A stretch of 64,000 bases of DNA from Labilibaculum antarcticum (GTDB lineage Bacteria > Bacteroidota > Bacteroidia > Bacteroidales > Marinifilaceae). Shown piece after piece: positions 41,616-49,701 of the stretch (its first letter is position 1; every line of letters starts with the position of its first letter). The notes under the pieces are model-generated. The model was not told the origin of the DNA, searched no databases, and saw only the letters and a program-made list of their open reading frames with translations. The stretch spans positions 868,001 to 932,000 of the forward strand of contig NZ_AP018042.1 in assembly GCF_002356295.1 (NCBI RefSeq), read 5' to 3'. Made by a program: the position numbers and the translations under genes.

Positions 41616-42982
41616 GGCGTAGATTGTGGTTCAGTTTTCTTTTCAAATTCATTCAGGAAGAATCTAGCCTGTGAACCGTGGTAATATTTTTTCTTTCCTC
41701 CTATGGTCACCACTATTGAAGTTTTTCGGCTAGGAACTCCTTTTATCTTTTTTCTATTGGGGTTGGTAGTCCTGACTAAGCTCAGTTCACTACCTAGGTC
41801 TTTTATCAGGTGTAGTATCTCTTTTTCTTTTTCAGTTCGTTTGGCTTGTCTTTTCTCGGATACTTTAAGGTTGTAGGCTTTGTCCCTGCATTTCCTGTTG
41901 TGTGAACAATACTTTGATTCTTTCTTCTGATGGGAAATATCCGCTCCACAACACAAACAATATTTTTTTTCTTTCACCTCACTTTGTTCGGTTGAATCCG
42001 CACATACAATACGATGGGTGTTCGTTCCCTTTTTTACTGCGTTTTCTGTAAAATTCCAGTTTTCAAGGGCTTCAAACTCGGTGTAATCGTCCCCTTTTTT
42101 ACTGCGTGTAAATCCTTTCAATTCAAATGATATCAAGGCTTTCAGGATGTTTTTAATGTTGCGGTTTGCGTACTTGTCAATTAGTTTTTCAAGCAGTAGT
42201 TTATTTCGAAGCCTTTCTTTTCTGCTTCGCTCGTCTTTTATCCACCAATCGGGATTACGGAGGTCTTTAAACTTACTTTTGTATTTGGCTGGTAGTTTTC
42301 GGGTGGTTTTGATTTGTTCCCATTCAAAGAAGATGGTTTCATCGATGGGTTTCAGGAACTTATCTAATATCAATTTGCTTAGTTTTTCCCTGTCTAAAAG
42401 GTCGTTCAGTGTAAAAATTTTGTAGCTTTCCACCGCTCTCATTCGGGTGAATTTGGTTTCAATCCTTAATAATTCTGCCTGTATTTTTGATTGCTCGGCC
42501 TTATCGTAAAATTTGTAAGTGGCATTGGTGGTATTGTAGGTATATCCGTAGCCTATTTTTCCGTTTAGCTCCATATCGGAGCGTTCCGCCCCTCGACAAT
42601 AAAGGATACTTTCAAGGAAAGTTTTTGTATCAATTTTACTATTTGTTGTATCTAGGTTTAAACCTATCTCGAAACTTTTTAACTTGGTGTTTTCTGGTTC
42701 GATGCCAAAAGCTTTTAATTGATTAACTGCTTTCTGCAAATCCTCATAGGTAAAGCGGTTTGCGTTGTTTTGTCCGTTGTTGTAAAACTTATGAATTGAG
42801 CCTTTAAGCTTGGCTTTTCCTCTTGGTTCAAGAATGAAATCTAAACCCCTATAATGAGCTTTTCTACTTCCAAGCTCTTTTTTAGAACCAACTACAGTTA
42901 AAACCCGAAATTCCAGTTCTGGTAATTGTTCCCAAACCTTAGGATTGAAATTTAAAAGCTCTATGGAAATGCCGTCAATCAA
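41612..42982 (-). CDS. Rep protein, filamentous-phage gene II-like, with zinc ribbon
   Basis: The N-terminal 250 residues resemble the phage/plasmid replication initiators of the gene II/X type: LKSFEIGLNLDT, ATYKFYDKAEQSKIQAELLRIETKFTRM and the preceding G-(I/L)-D-F motif. Such proteins nick one strand to start rolling-circle replication. A C-terminal zinc ribbon (CLCCGADISHQKKESKYCSHNRKC) and a basic tail follow, unusual for that family. Repeats of about 32 bp inside and upstream of the gene are candidate binding sites. It is translationally coupled with the 67-residue protein downstream. The start at 42982 (MIDGISIELLNF) follows a repeat-rich leader. It implies single-stranded replication intermediates. 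Confidence 0.75.
   Translation of the reverse strand: MIDGISIELLNFNPKVWEQLPELEFRVLTVVGSKKELGSRKAHYRGLDFILEPRGKAKLKGSIHKFYNNGQNNANRFTYEDLQKAVNQLKAFGIEPENTKLKSFEIGLNLDTTNSKIDTKTFLESILYCRGAERSDMELNGKIGYGYTYNTTNATYKFYDKAEQSKIQAELLRIETKFTRMRAVESYKIFTLNDLLDREKLSKLILDKFLKPIDETIFFEWEQIKTTRKLPAKYKSKFKDLRNPDWWIKDERSRKERLRNKLLLEKLIDKYANRNIKNILKALISFELKGFTRSKKGDDYTEFEALENWNFTENAVKKGTNTHRIVCADSTEQSEVKEKKYCLCCGADISHQKKESKYCSHNRKCRDKAYNLKVSEKRQAKRTEKEKEILHLIKDLGSELSLVRTTNPNRKKIKGVPSRKTSIVVTIGGKKKYYHGSQARFFLNEFEKKTEPQSTP
42012..42109 (-). repeat. Two Rep-gene copies of the AACGCAGTAAAAAAGGG repeat
   Basis: Copies lie at 42012-42043 and 42077-42109 inside the rep gene on the minus strand. Both contain CGCAGTAAAAAAGGG followed by ACGA and a TACAC-like end. 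They are read in different codon frames (A-V-K-K-G versus R-S-K-K-G), so the identity is at DNA level. Confidence 0.65.
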
Positions 42983-43025
42983 TGGAGTAGATGAGTGAAA
43001 TATGGTGAGTTAATTGCCTTAAAAA

Positions 43026-43136
43026 GTATGTGTATGCGTACCCTAAAGACGTGCGTTTTTATTTTCCTAAAATGGAAATTTTGAAAAAAATACAGACTTC
43101 AAAAGCCTGTGTATTCGTACCCTTTTTTACTGCGTT
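43026..43136 (-). repeat. Two upstream copies of the rep-region repeat
   Basis: A third copy at 43105-43136 (AACGCAGTAAAAAAGGG-TACGAATACAC on the minus strand) and a diverged fourth at 43026-43057 (AACGCACGTCTTTAGGG-TACGCATACAC) lie in the 196-bp leader of the rep gene. With the two inside the gene they may be Rep-binding iterons or part of the replication origin. Confidence 0.6.
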
Positions 43137-43178
43137 CTTCCTTCTGAATTATCAGTAAAATATGTACATGTGGCCGAT

Positions 43179-43430
43179 TTAGGAAAAACCGTTTTGTAAG
43201 CCCATAACTACAAAGCCTTTTTCAATTCCAAAGCTTCCACCCTTTAAAATGTAGATGACTTTCTTTTCGATTACTCGGCCTGTGAATGATTGTAAAGAAA
43301 TGCTGTATTCTGCAAGGATTAAAATATCATCAAGCTTGAAACCCCTATCATTTTTGCGAACTTCAAAAGTCTTTGTACCCTTTACAACTTCCTCGAAGTA
43401 TTCAGGTAAAATCTTTAATAAATGTTTCAT
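43179..43430 (-). CDS. DUF3850-like ASCH/PUA-type protein, 83 aa
   Basis: MKHLLKILPEYFEEVVKGTKTFEVRKNDRGFKLDDILILAEY...FTGRVIEKKVIYIL is a full match by eye to the DUF3850 pattern, a small beta-barrel related to ASCH/PUA RNA-binding domains that is common in phages. The ATG overlaps the upstream stop (ATGA). It follows a run of tiny membrane protein genes in the same block. Its role in phage biology is unknown. Confidence 0.85.
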   Translation of the reverse strand: MKHLLKILPEYFEEVVKGTKTFEVRKNDRGFKLDDILILAEYSISLQSFTGRVIEKKVIYILKGGSFGIEKGFVVMGLQNGFS

Positions 43431-43576
43431 ATACTCTGGAATGTTGGAAGGTTCGCATAACTAATTCCACTTACTAATAAAAAAGCAATAGCCATTAAAC
43501 TACTACCTAATATAATAGAGCCAACAAAAGCTATTTTTGCAGTTATATATAACGCCTTGTAAAATTTTCTTCTCAT
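43427..43576 (-). CDS. 49-aa membrane microprotein
   Basis: The frame reads MRRKFYKALYITAKIAFVGSI followed by a continuous hydrophobic helix (ILGSSLMAIAFLLVSGISYA). Both ends use ATGA overlaps, with the preceding gene's stop and with the DUF3850 start. This makes it a convincing operon member although very small. Family unknown. Confidence 0.7.
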   Translation of the reverse strand: MRRKFYKALYITAKIAFVGSIILGSSLMAIAFLLVSGISYANLPTFQSI

Positions 43577-43776
43577 GATTTTGGAGTATCTAATAATTTC
43601 ATTGTGAGCTTATAAGCTCTTTGTGATAATTCTCTATACATATTAAATTTTGACCAGTGAATAAGAGTATGCTTTCCATTACTTTCATTTACAGCCAAAT
43701 CACTATAAAAAGCGATCTTTTCAACAAGTGATTTATGTAGGACTAGAGCCCTGTCTATTTTTTGCTGTCTTGTCAT
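43573..43776 (-). CDS. Small helical protein, 67 aa
   Basis: The start is placed at the ATG giving MTRQQKIDRALVLHKSLVEKIAFYSDLAVNES; the longer reading from 43824 overlaps the preceding gene in another frame. The product is helical and soluble (WSKFNMYRELSQRAYKLTMKLLDTP). Its start and stop are both ATGA-coupled to neighbours. No family recognised. Confidence 0.65.
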   Translation of the reverse strand: MTRQQKIDRALVLHKSLVEKIAFYSDLAVNESNGKHTLIHWSKFNMYRELSQRAYKLTMKLLDTPKS

Positions 43777-43940
43777 GATTTTACAGTTTTGGGAGCTGCA
43801 AAACACGACTGCATCACTAAACACATAATCAGGGTAACTATATGCTGATATGCACCTATGATAATCCCAATTAAGGCCATGCAGGCAAGAAATAGGAATA
43901 GCACCCGAAATGCTTTGTTTATTGTTTTTTCAGAACTCAT
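43773..43940 (-). CDS. 55-aa membrane microprotein
   Basis: The frame reads MSSEKTINKAFRVLFLFLAC and continues as a two-helix membrane protein (MALIGIIIGAYQHIVTLIMCLV). Its stop overlaps the next start (ATGA) and its ATG is 2 bases after the excisionase-like gene's stop. With the 49-residue gene it makes two tiny membrane proteins in a row, an arrangement suited to early or entry-exclusion functions. Confidence 0.7.
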   Translation of the reverse strand: MSSEKTINKAFRVLFLFLACMALIGIIIGAYQHIVTLIMCLVMQSCFAAPKTVKS

Positions 43941-43942
43941 AC

Positions 43943-44200
43943 TTAGGCTGTTTTGGGATGAAGTTTTACTCTTTGGTATTCTTCCATAAACTCATCAATA
44001 TCAGTTCGTTTGTAAACTATGTTCTTTCCAGTTTTATAAGATTTTAAAAAAATTATCTTATTACTTTTTGGATGAACCTGTACTCCCTCTCTCCATTTTT
44101 GGAAAGTGTCTTTTGAACCAAATCCCAGATAAGTAATAGCATGTTGAAGATTCAACCACTTCTTTTGATTCAAATCGCAAATAATTTCTGGTTTAGTCAT
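43943..44200 (-). CDS. Excisionase-like HTH protein, 85 aa
   Basis: WLNLQHAITYLGFGSKDTFQKWREGVQVHPKSNKIIFLKSYKTGKNIVYKRTDIDEFM is a MerR/Xis-type winged helix (DNA-binding helix, then a wing and a terminal helix). This is the usual domain of excisionases and small phage regulators. It is the second gene of the leftward early block. It could bind the arm-type repeats near the att sites, which is inference. The last residues (HPKTA) are basic. Confidence 0.75.
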   Translation of the reverse strand: MTKPEIICDLNQKKWLNLQHAITYLGFGSKDTFQKWREGVQVHPKSNKIIFLKSYKTGKNIVYKRTDIDEFMEEYQRVKLHPKTA

Positions 44201-44213
44201 AATAAAATAGGAT

Positions 44214-44408
44214 TTAGGCGATTCGTTTTATTTCAATTCCATCGTTTAATGTGGTAGTAGAAAACACCAAACCTGTTGCTTTTTTTTCTCGCGAAGCGGC
44301 CATTCGGGCGTTGCCTATGTCTTTGGCATTAAGTTTGAACTGATGAGTTTCGCCAACGGTAAATTGGCGCAATGTTTTTGACCAAGTGGTTTTTGTTTGA
44401 ATTTCCAT
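44214..44408 (-). CDS. Small protein, 64 aa, first gene of the early block
   Basis: A soluble, polar product (MEIQTKTTWSKTLRQFTVGETHQFKLNAKDIGNARMAASREKKATGLVFSTTTLNDGIEIKRIA). The part DIGNARMAASREKKATGLVFSTTTLNDGI looks like a small beta-alpha DNA-mimicking or DNA-binding motif frequent in Bacteroidota mobile elements, but I cannot name it. It is the first gene downstream of the operator region divergent from the repressor, where phages place an antirepressor or Cro. Confidence 0.65.
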   Translation of the reverse strand: MEIQTKTTWSKTLRQFTVGETHQFKLNAKDIGNARMAASREKKATGLVFSTTTLNDGIEIKRIA

Positions 44409-44457
44409 TTTAAAGCTTAAATTTGTTATTACTAATGTTATTACGCAACAAATATAT

Positions 44458-44489
44458 GAACTAAAGTTCGGACTAAGAACCTAAAGTTC
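44458..44489. promoter_or_regulatory. Two GAAC-N4/5-GTTC palindromes, repressor operators
   Basis: GAACTAAAGTTC at 44458-44469 and GAACCTAAAGTTC at 44477-44489 lie 19 bases apart, centre to centre, in the 95-bp gap between the early block and the repressor gene. The half-sites GAAC/GTTC are identical. Two helical turns of spacing suits cooperative binding by the XRE-S24 repressor to both promoters. Confidence 0.65.
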
Positions 44490-44503
44490 GAAATAAAATA
44501 AAA

Positions 44504-45163
44504 ATGTCAGATATATCGCTCAGAATAAGTGAATTATTACTTGAAAAAAAATTAAACAAAAGGTCTTTTTCGGCACTTTTAGGCTATTCCGATGTGGCTA
44601 TTGGAAAAATAATCAACGGAAAAAGCAAACCAAAGTTCGAAATGTTAGAATCTTTGATTAATGCATTTCCTGACATCAATCCTAATTGGCTACTAACAGG
44701 AAAAGGCGAAATGCTGTTAAGTGAAGAGGAGAATAGCCATACTACCGAGGAAACAGATAAACAAACACTAGCCGGATACTACTACCCGAACGTAGATGCT
44801 TCGGCAGGCTTAAATTTTGCTACTAACGGAAATGGCTTTGAAAAAATACCTGTTACTATTCCTTATTGGGGTGAAAATTTGAGCTTTATAAATGTGTTTG
44901 GTGATAGTATGTACCCAAAATTCCAGAGTGGTGAAATCATTGGCATTAAAGAGGTTGAATATGTTTATTTGACCTTTGGCAATCCCTTTGTTGTGGTGTT
45001 GAAAAACGGCGATGTACATTTAAAGTATGTACGAAAAGGCAAGGATGATACCCACGTGATACTAGCTAGCGAAAATCAACTATACGAGGATAGGGAATTT
45101 CATATTAAAAACATACGCTCATTTTACCAAGTTAAAGGGGTAATTTCTAGACTTGCGATGTAA
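44504..45163 (+). CDS. CI/LexA-type repressor (XRE HTH + S24 peptidase)
   Basis: Residues 1-65 form an XRE-type HTH (KRSFSALLGYSDVAIGKIINGKSKPKFEMLE). Residues 95-215 form an S24 peptidase domain with the nucleophile Ser135 in FGDSMYPKF and Lys174 in VHLKYV. The linker contains a likely self-cleavage site (Ala101-Gly102 in DASAGLN). This is the architecture of phage repressors released by SOS signals. It is divergent from the early block with palindromic operators in between. It indicates lysogenic control and induction after DNA damage. Confidence 0.92.
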   Translation: MSDISLRISELLLEKKLNKRSFSALLGYSDVAIGKIINGKSKPKFEMLESLINAFPDINPNWLLTGKGEMLLSEEENSHTTEETDKQTLAGYYYPNVDASAGLNFATNGNGFEKIPVTIPYWGENLSFINVFGDSMYPKFQSGEIIGIKEVEYVYLTFGNPFVVVLKNGDVHLKYVRKGKDDTHVILASENQLYEDREFHIKNIRSFYQVKGVISRLAM

Positions 45164-45326
45164 TAATCACCCGAAATTTAAAATTTTCAGAGCTTATATT
45201 ATGGAGATACAGAGGGTTTGTTTTGTATATAATCCAAAGTAAAGTTTTTGGGATAGTACTACAGAAGAATTATCAACCTTTATTTCAAAATATAATTGGA
45301 ACCATCATTAATTAATTTTTCTAAAA

Positions 45327-46286
45327 ATGACAATTAAGGAAGCTATTTTAAAAATTCTGGAAGATAATAAACAAGCATTCACCTATTTAGAAGTACTAGA
45401 AAAAATTGATACTGAAAATTATATTAACTGGACAAACGCAAAGACTCCTTCTGATACCATTGGTGCTCAACTAGGTCATTTCATTAGACAAAATGATACA
45501 CGAGTCAAACGTGTAAAGGGTAAAAAAGGCTTCAAATATTATTTGTCAAAATATGAAAATGAGTTAAACCTATCAGAAATAATAGAAAAAGAAGGAGAAG
45601 GTAAAAAAGTACCTAAATCAAAAACATATCAGGAAAGAGATCTACACATTCTTTTGAGTAGTTATTTAAAGAATCAGAATACGTATTCAAAAACAATTTT
45701 CCATGAAAAGTCTTCAAATAGCAAAGACAATCATCAGAAATGGATACACCCAGATATGATTGGAATAAATTTCCTTAATCTTCAAAATAAATCAAGTAAT
45801 GCTCTTTTAAAAGTAATCAATAAAGCTGATGCATTCGACCTGATTTCTTATGAGCTTAAAAAGGAAATAAAATCAGATTATGAACTTAAACAATGTTTCT
45901 TTCAGGCTGTATCAAATTCAAGTTGGGCTAACTATGGCTACCTAGTAGCTATTGAAATAAGTAAAAATCTCTTAGACGAAATGGAACGGCTTAATCAATC
46001 CTTTGGTATTGGAGTAATCGAATTGAATGCAAACCCATTTGAAAGTAAAGTTTTATTCACGTCTAAGTATCGAGAACTTGATTTTAAAACAATTGACAAA
46101 CTTTGCGAAATAAATACTGATTTCACCAAATTTATTGAAAAAACAGAAATGTTGCTTACAGCTGAAGAGAGATATGTAAAAGGAACTCGAATGGAATTTG
46201 AAAATTTTTGCGATGAATATTTCAAAACGGATTCCGAAATTGAGAAATACTGCCAAGAGAAAAACATCCCTTTTGAAGAAATTTAA
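45327..46286 (+). CDS. HARE-HTH protein with PD-(D/E)XK nuclease-like domain
   Basis: Residues 1-75 form the HARE-HTH winged helix (TIKEAILKILEDNKQAFTYLEVLEKI... GFKYYLS) found in restriction enzymes and other DNA-modifying systems. Residues about 100-280 contain HPDMIG (Asp143) and DLISYELK (Glu176-x-Lys178), the core of a PD-(D/E)XK nuclease fold, then QAVSNSSWANYGYLVA. It lies between the repressor and the restriction pair on the same strand. Its role may be restriction of incoming DNA or sensing modified DNA. Which of the two cannot be told. Confidence 0.7.
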   Translation: MTIKEAILKILEDNKQAFTYLEVLEKIDTENYINWTNAKTPSDTIGAQLGHFIRQNDTRVKRVKGKKGFKYYLSKYENELNLSEIIEKEGEGKKVPKSKTYQERDLHILLSSYLKNQNTYSKTIFHEKSSNSKDNHQKWIHPDMIGINFLNLQNKSSNALLKVINKADAFDLISYELKKEIKSDYELKQCFFQAVSNSSWANYGYLVAIEISKNLLDEMERLNQSFGIGVIELNANPFESKVLFTSKYRELDFKTIDKLCEINTDFTKFIEKTEMLLTAEERYVKGTRMEFENFCDEYFKTDSEIEKYCQEKNIPFEEI

Positions 46287-46545
46287 AACACTAGAAAACA
46301 GGAATATTTATAAGGTAATTGGGCTAATTTCGCAGAGGAGTTATTAGAAGACTAAACACAGTTATATGTTCTCATACAACTGTATTCGGAGGAACAACGA
46401 CACCTTTAAAAAAAAGACACAAACAAAATTTACAATAGCACCTAAGCCCGATTCCATCCCCTTAAGTTGATGGAAAAAGCAAACCAAATAAGTCATCTAA
46501 AAATTGCATCTTTGAACATTAAAAAGATTTAAGAAAATTGAAATA
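46287..46545. other. Non-coding gap before restriction genes
   Basis: No ORF of coding character is visible. A weak hairpin (CAGTTATATG, loop TTCT, CATACAACTG with one mismatch) lies near 46350-46375. A promoter for the restriction genes should be here; the AT-rich sequence does not single one out. Confidence 0.4.
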
Positions 46546-48594
46546 ATGAAAGGAAAAAAAATAGCACAATCAATAGAACCAAATATTGCAGATTTAGCTA
46601 ATGGCTGGCTTAAATCAGATAAATTACCTTATAAATTAGAACAAGAAACAGTAAATACCGAAATTGACAAAGCACTTTCTGACTATTTCACTAAAAATGG
46701 TGGAACAGGTGCAAATCGGCCAGATGCAAAAATATTACTTCAAGATAAAAATTTAGACTTCTTCCCTATTCTTATTGAATACAAAGGGTATAAAGACAAA
46801 CTCGTAAAACTGGATGCTAACAAACAAGTTGAAAATCGAACCAATAAAAATGAGCCACATTTTAAAAATATAAATTCTTATGCTGTAAATGGTGCGGTGC
46901 ACTATGCAAACGCTTTACTTCATCACACAAATTACACCGATATTATCGCTATCGGTATGACAGGCTACAAAGATGATACAGGGAAAATTCATCACGAAAT
47001 AGGAGTTTATTATGTTTCTAAAAGCAATTTGGGAGCAGGTCAAAAAATTGACGAATATTCGGATTTTTCATTTTTAGTACCGAAAAATTTTGATGCTTTT
47101 ATTGAGAAAGTTAAAACACTTCAATTATCTCAAGAAGAACTTGACAAATTAAAAGAGCAACGAGAAAGAGAAATTGACCAAAGCCTTGTAAAACTAAACA
47201 ACGACATTTACCAAAATGAAAAAGGACTAGGAGAAAATGACCGAGTTTACCTTGTTGCGGCTTCAATTATTGCAACACTTGGAATACCTGGAAAAGTTAC
47301 ACCTCTTGAAAAATCGGACTTAAGATCTTCTACCGAAAAAGGTAATAAAGACGGTGACATCATCGTAAGAAAGATTAAATCCTTTTTAGAAGAAAAAGAC
47401 ATACCCTCCGAAAAGAAAAATCTAATTTTAAGAACATTAGAAAATACACTTACAACAGAAAATATAAACAAAGTTGAAAACGGAGAAAGTCAACTTAAAA
47501 GAGTTTTTACCAAAATTGTTGATGATTTAGGAATTTACTACAAAATAGGCTTAACGACTGACTTTACAGGTAAACTCTTTAATGAAATGTACGGTTGGCT
47601 TGGGTTTTCGCAAGACAAACTAAATGATGTGGTACTTACACCTAACTATGTTGCTTCCCTTTTAGTAAAACTAGCAAGAGTAAACAAAGATTCTTATGTA
47701 TGGGATTTTGCAACAGGTTCAGCAGGTTTGTTGGTAGCTGCTATGAATGAAATGCTTAATGATGCTAAAAACAACATTACTTCGCCCCAAGAACTTACCC
47801 AAAAAGAAATCAAAATAAAAGCTGAACAACTGCTCGGTTTAGAGTTGCTTTCAAGCGTTTATATGTTGGCTATCCTCAATATGATTTTAATGGGTGATGG
47901 AAGTTCTAACATCTTGAACATTGACTCAATTAAAGATTTTGACGGTAAATATGGTTTTGGAAAAACCGACAGCAAATTCCCTGCGGATGCTTTTATATTA
48001 AATCCGCCCTATTCTGCTTTAGGTAATGGAATGAACTTCGTAGAAAAAGCATTGGGGATGATGAACAGAGGTTATGGAGCAATCATTATTCAAAACTCAT
48101 CAGGTTCAGGTAAAGCTATTGACTTCAACAAAAGAATTTTGGCAAAACATACGTTTTTAGCCAGTATTAAAATGCCTGTGGATATTTTCATTGGTAAATC
48201 AAGTGTTAATACCAACATTTATGTTTTTAAAGTAAATGAAAAACACCACAAAGACGATATTGTAAAATTTATAGATTTCACTAATGACGGTTACACACGT
48301 AGCAACCGAAAAAAAGCAAGCAATAACCTAAAAGACACGAATCAAGCAAAAGAACGTTATGAAGAAGTAGTAAACTTGGTGCGTTTTGGAAAAAGCAAAC
48401 TCAATATATTTACTGAGCGAGAATATTATGAAGGAACTATCGACCCCAATAATGGTGCGGACTGGAACCAAACAGCCCCATCAGATACAAAACCAAACAT
48501 ACACGATTTTAAGAAAACCGTAAGCGATTATCTCTCTTGGGAAATAAACACTCTTTTAAAGCAAAATACATTTGAGCAAGAGCTGGGAAAGTAG
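46546..48594 (+). CDS. BcgI-like type IIB restriction-modification subunit A
   Basis: A nuclease and N6-adenine methyltransferase are fused. Residues 60-80 hold a PD-(D/E)XK pattern (PD at 59-60, then ILIEYKG with Glu78-x-Lys80). A helical linker follows, then the methylase with SAM-binding FATGSAGLLVAAMNE and the catalytic NPPY at 486-489. The length of 682 residues and a separate specificity gene just downstream match the BcgI A/B organisation, in which the enzyme cuts on both sides of its target. As the element's cargo next to attR it would protect host and element against competing phages. Confidence 0.85.
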   Translation: MKGKKIAQSIEPNIADLANGWLKSDKLPYKLEQETVNTEIDKALSDYFTKNGGTGANRPDAKILLQDKNLDFFPILIEYKGYKDKLVKLDANKQVENRTNKNEPHFKNINSYAVNGAVHYANALLHHTNYTDIIAIGMTGYKDDTGKIHHEIGVYYVSKSNLGAGQKIDEYSDFSFLVPKNFDAFIEKVKTLQLSQEELDKLKEQREREIDQSLVKLNNDIYQNEKGLGENDRVYLVAASIIATLGIPGKVTPLEKSDLRSSTEKGNKDGDIIVRKIKSFLEEKDIPSEKKNLILRTLENTLTTENINKVENGESQLKRVFTKIVDDLGIYYKIGLTTDFTGKLFNEMYGWLGFSQDKLNDVVLTPNYVASLLVKLARVNKDSYVWDFATGSAGLLVAAMNEMLNDAKNNITSPQELTQKEIKIKAEQLLGLELLSSVYMLAILNMILMGDGSSNILNIDSIKDFDGKYGFGKTDSKFPADAFILNPPYSALGNGMNFVEKALGMMNRGYGAIIIQNSSGSGKAIDFNKRILAKHTFLASIKMPVDIFIGKSSVNTNIYVFKVNEKHHKDDIVKFIDFTNDGYTRSNRKKASNNLKDTNQAKERYEEVVNLVRFGKSKLNIFTEREYYEGTIDPNNGADWNQTAPSDTKPNIHDFKKTVSDYLSWEINTLLKQNTFEQELGK

Positions 48595-48597
48595 ACA

Positions 48598-48634
48598 CCC
48601 CACTTAACAAGAAATTGCAAAAAGTTAAGTGGGG
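48598..48634 (+). promoter_or_regulatory. Hairpin sequestering the specificity-gene start
   Basis: CCCCACTTAAC at 48598-48608 and GTTAAGTGGGG at 48624-48634 form a perfect 11-bp stem. The 15-base loop contains the TTG start codon at 48615. It begins 3 bases past the subunit A stop codon. No U tract follows, so it is more likely a translational control or RNA-processing element than a terminator. Confidence 0.65.
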
Positions 48635-49676
48635 TGAATATTCCTTTAAAAGCATTTTTAACAATATTGCTCAAGGTAGAAGACTCAAAAAAGATGACCA
48701 AATTTCAGGCAATATCCCATTTGTAATGGCTGGAACAACAAATACAGGTATTGTAGATTATATTTCCAATCCTGTGGCAAACTTTCCTGAAAATTCTATA
48801 ACAATAGACATTTTTGGCAATACTTTTTATCGAGATTATAATTTTGGTGCAGGTGATGATACAGGTGTTTATTGGAATAGTAAAAAAGAATACACCAAGA
48901 AAACAATGCTTTTTTTTGCAATATCAATGGAGAAATCCCTGTTTGGAAAATTTGATTACGGAAAAAAATTAAGAAGCTCCCAAAGTTTAAATTTCAAAAT
49001 GCAACTACCTACCAAAAACGGGAAGATAGATTTTGAATTTATGGAAAGTTTTGTAGCTGATTTAGAAGCAGAACGCATTAAAAAACTAGACGATTACTTA
49101 ATAGAAAATGGATTATCTAATTACCATTTAACCGAAAACGAAAAACAAGCTTTAGAGAATTTTGAAAACCTTAATTGGAATATTTTTAATCTTGAAAAGC
49201 TGTTTGGAAAATCTACACGTGGAAAACGGCTTAAAAGTACGGATAGAATATCGGGCAATTTACCTTTCATTACAGCAGGAGAAACGGATGAAGGTGTTTC
49301 TGCTTTTATAGGTAACAAAGTGAATGTGTTTTCTGAAAATACTACAACAATTGATATGTTTGGTTCAGCAAAATACAGGAATTTTAAATATGGTGGAGAT
49401 GACCATATTGCAGTTGTACATACTGAAAAATTACCAAAACTAGCATCAATATTTGTAACAACTTCAATTCATAAATCATCTTATAATGGCCAATTTAATT
49501 ACGGGAGAAATTTTTACGCAAAAGACGCTGACACATTAGATATTTCACTTCCACTAAAAGGACAAAAACCAGATTATGAAACTATGGAGACAATTATTTC
49601 TGCCATTCATAAATTAGTTATAAAGGATGTGGTTTTATATACTGATAAAAAAAATAGAATCAATCAACACGCCTAG
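48615..49676 (+). CDS. BcgI-like specificity subunit B
   Basis: The protein has two target-recognition domains joined by a helical spacer. Domain 1 carries QGRRLKKDDQISGNIPFV and domain 2 carries RGKRLKSTDRISGNLPFI, with further matching strands, so they are similar to each other. The length of 353 residues fits the BcgI B subunit. The only start that keeps the conserved N terminus KVKWGEYSFKSIF is TTG at 48615, inside a hairpin loop. It is out of frame with subunit A, 20 bases downstream of it. The two similar domains predict a target of two related half-sites. Confidence 0.85.
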   Translation: MQKVKWGEYSFKSIFNNIAQGRRLKKDDQISGNIPFVMAGTTNTGIVDYISNPVANFPENSITIDIFGNTFYRDYNFGAGDDTGVYWNSKKEYTKKTMLFFAISMEKSLFGKFDYGKKLRSSQSLNFKMQLPTKNGKIDFEFMESFVADLEAERIKKLDDYLIENGLSNYHLTENEKQALENFENLNWNIFNLEKLFGKSTRGKRLKSTDRISGNLPFITAGETDEGVSAFIGNKVNVFSENTTTIDMFGSAKYRNFKYGGDDHIAVVHTEKLPKLASIFVTTSIHKSSYNGQFNYGRNFYAKDADTLDISLPLKGQKPDYETMETIISAIHKLVIKDVVLYTDKKNRINQHA

Positions 49677-49701
49677 TTTAGGAATGATATCGCAACGAAA
49701 A

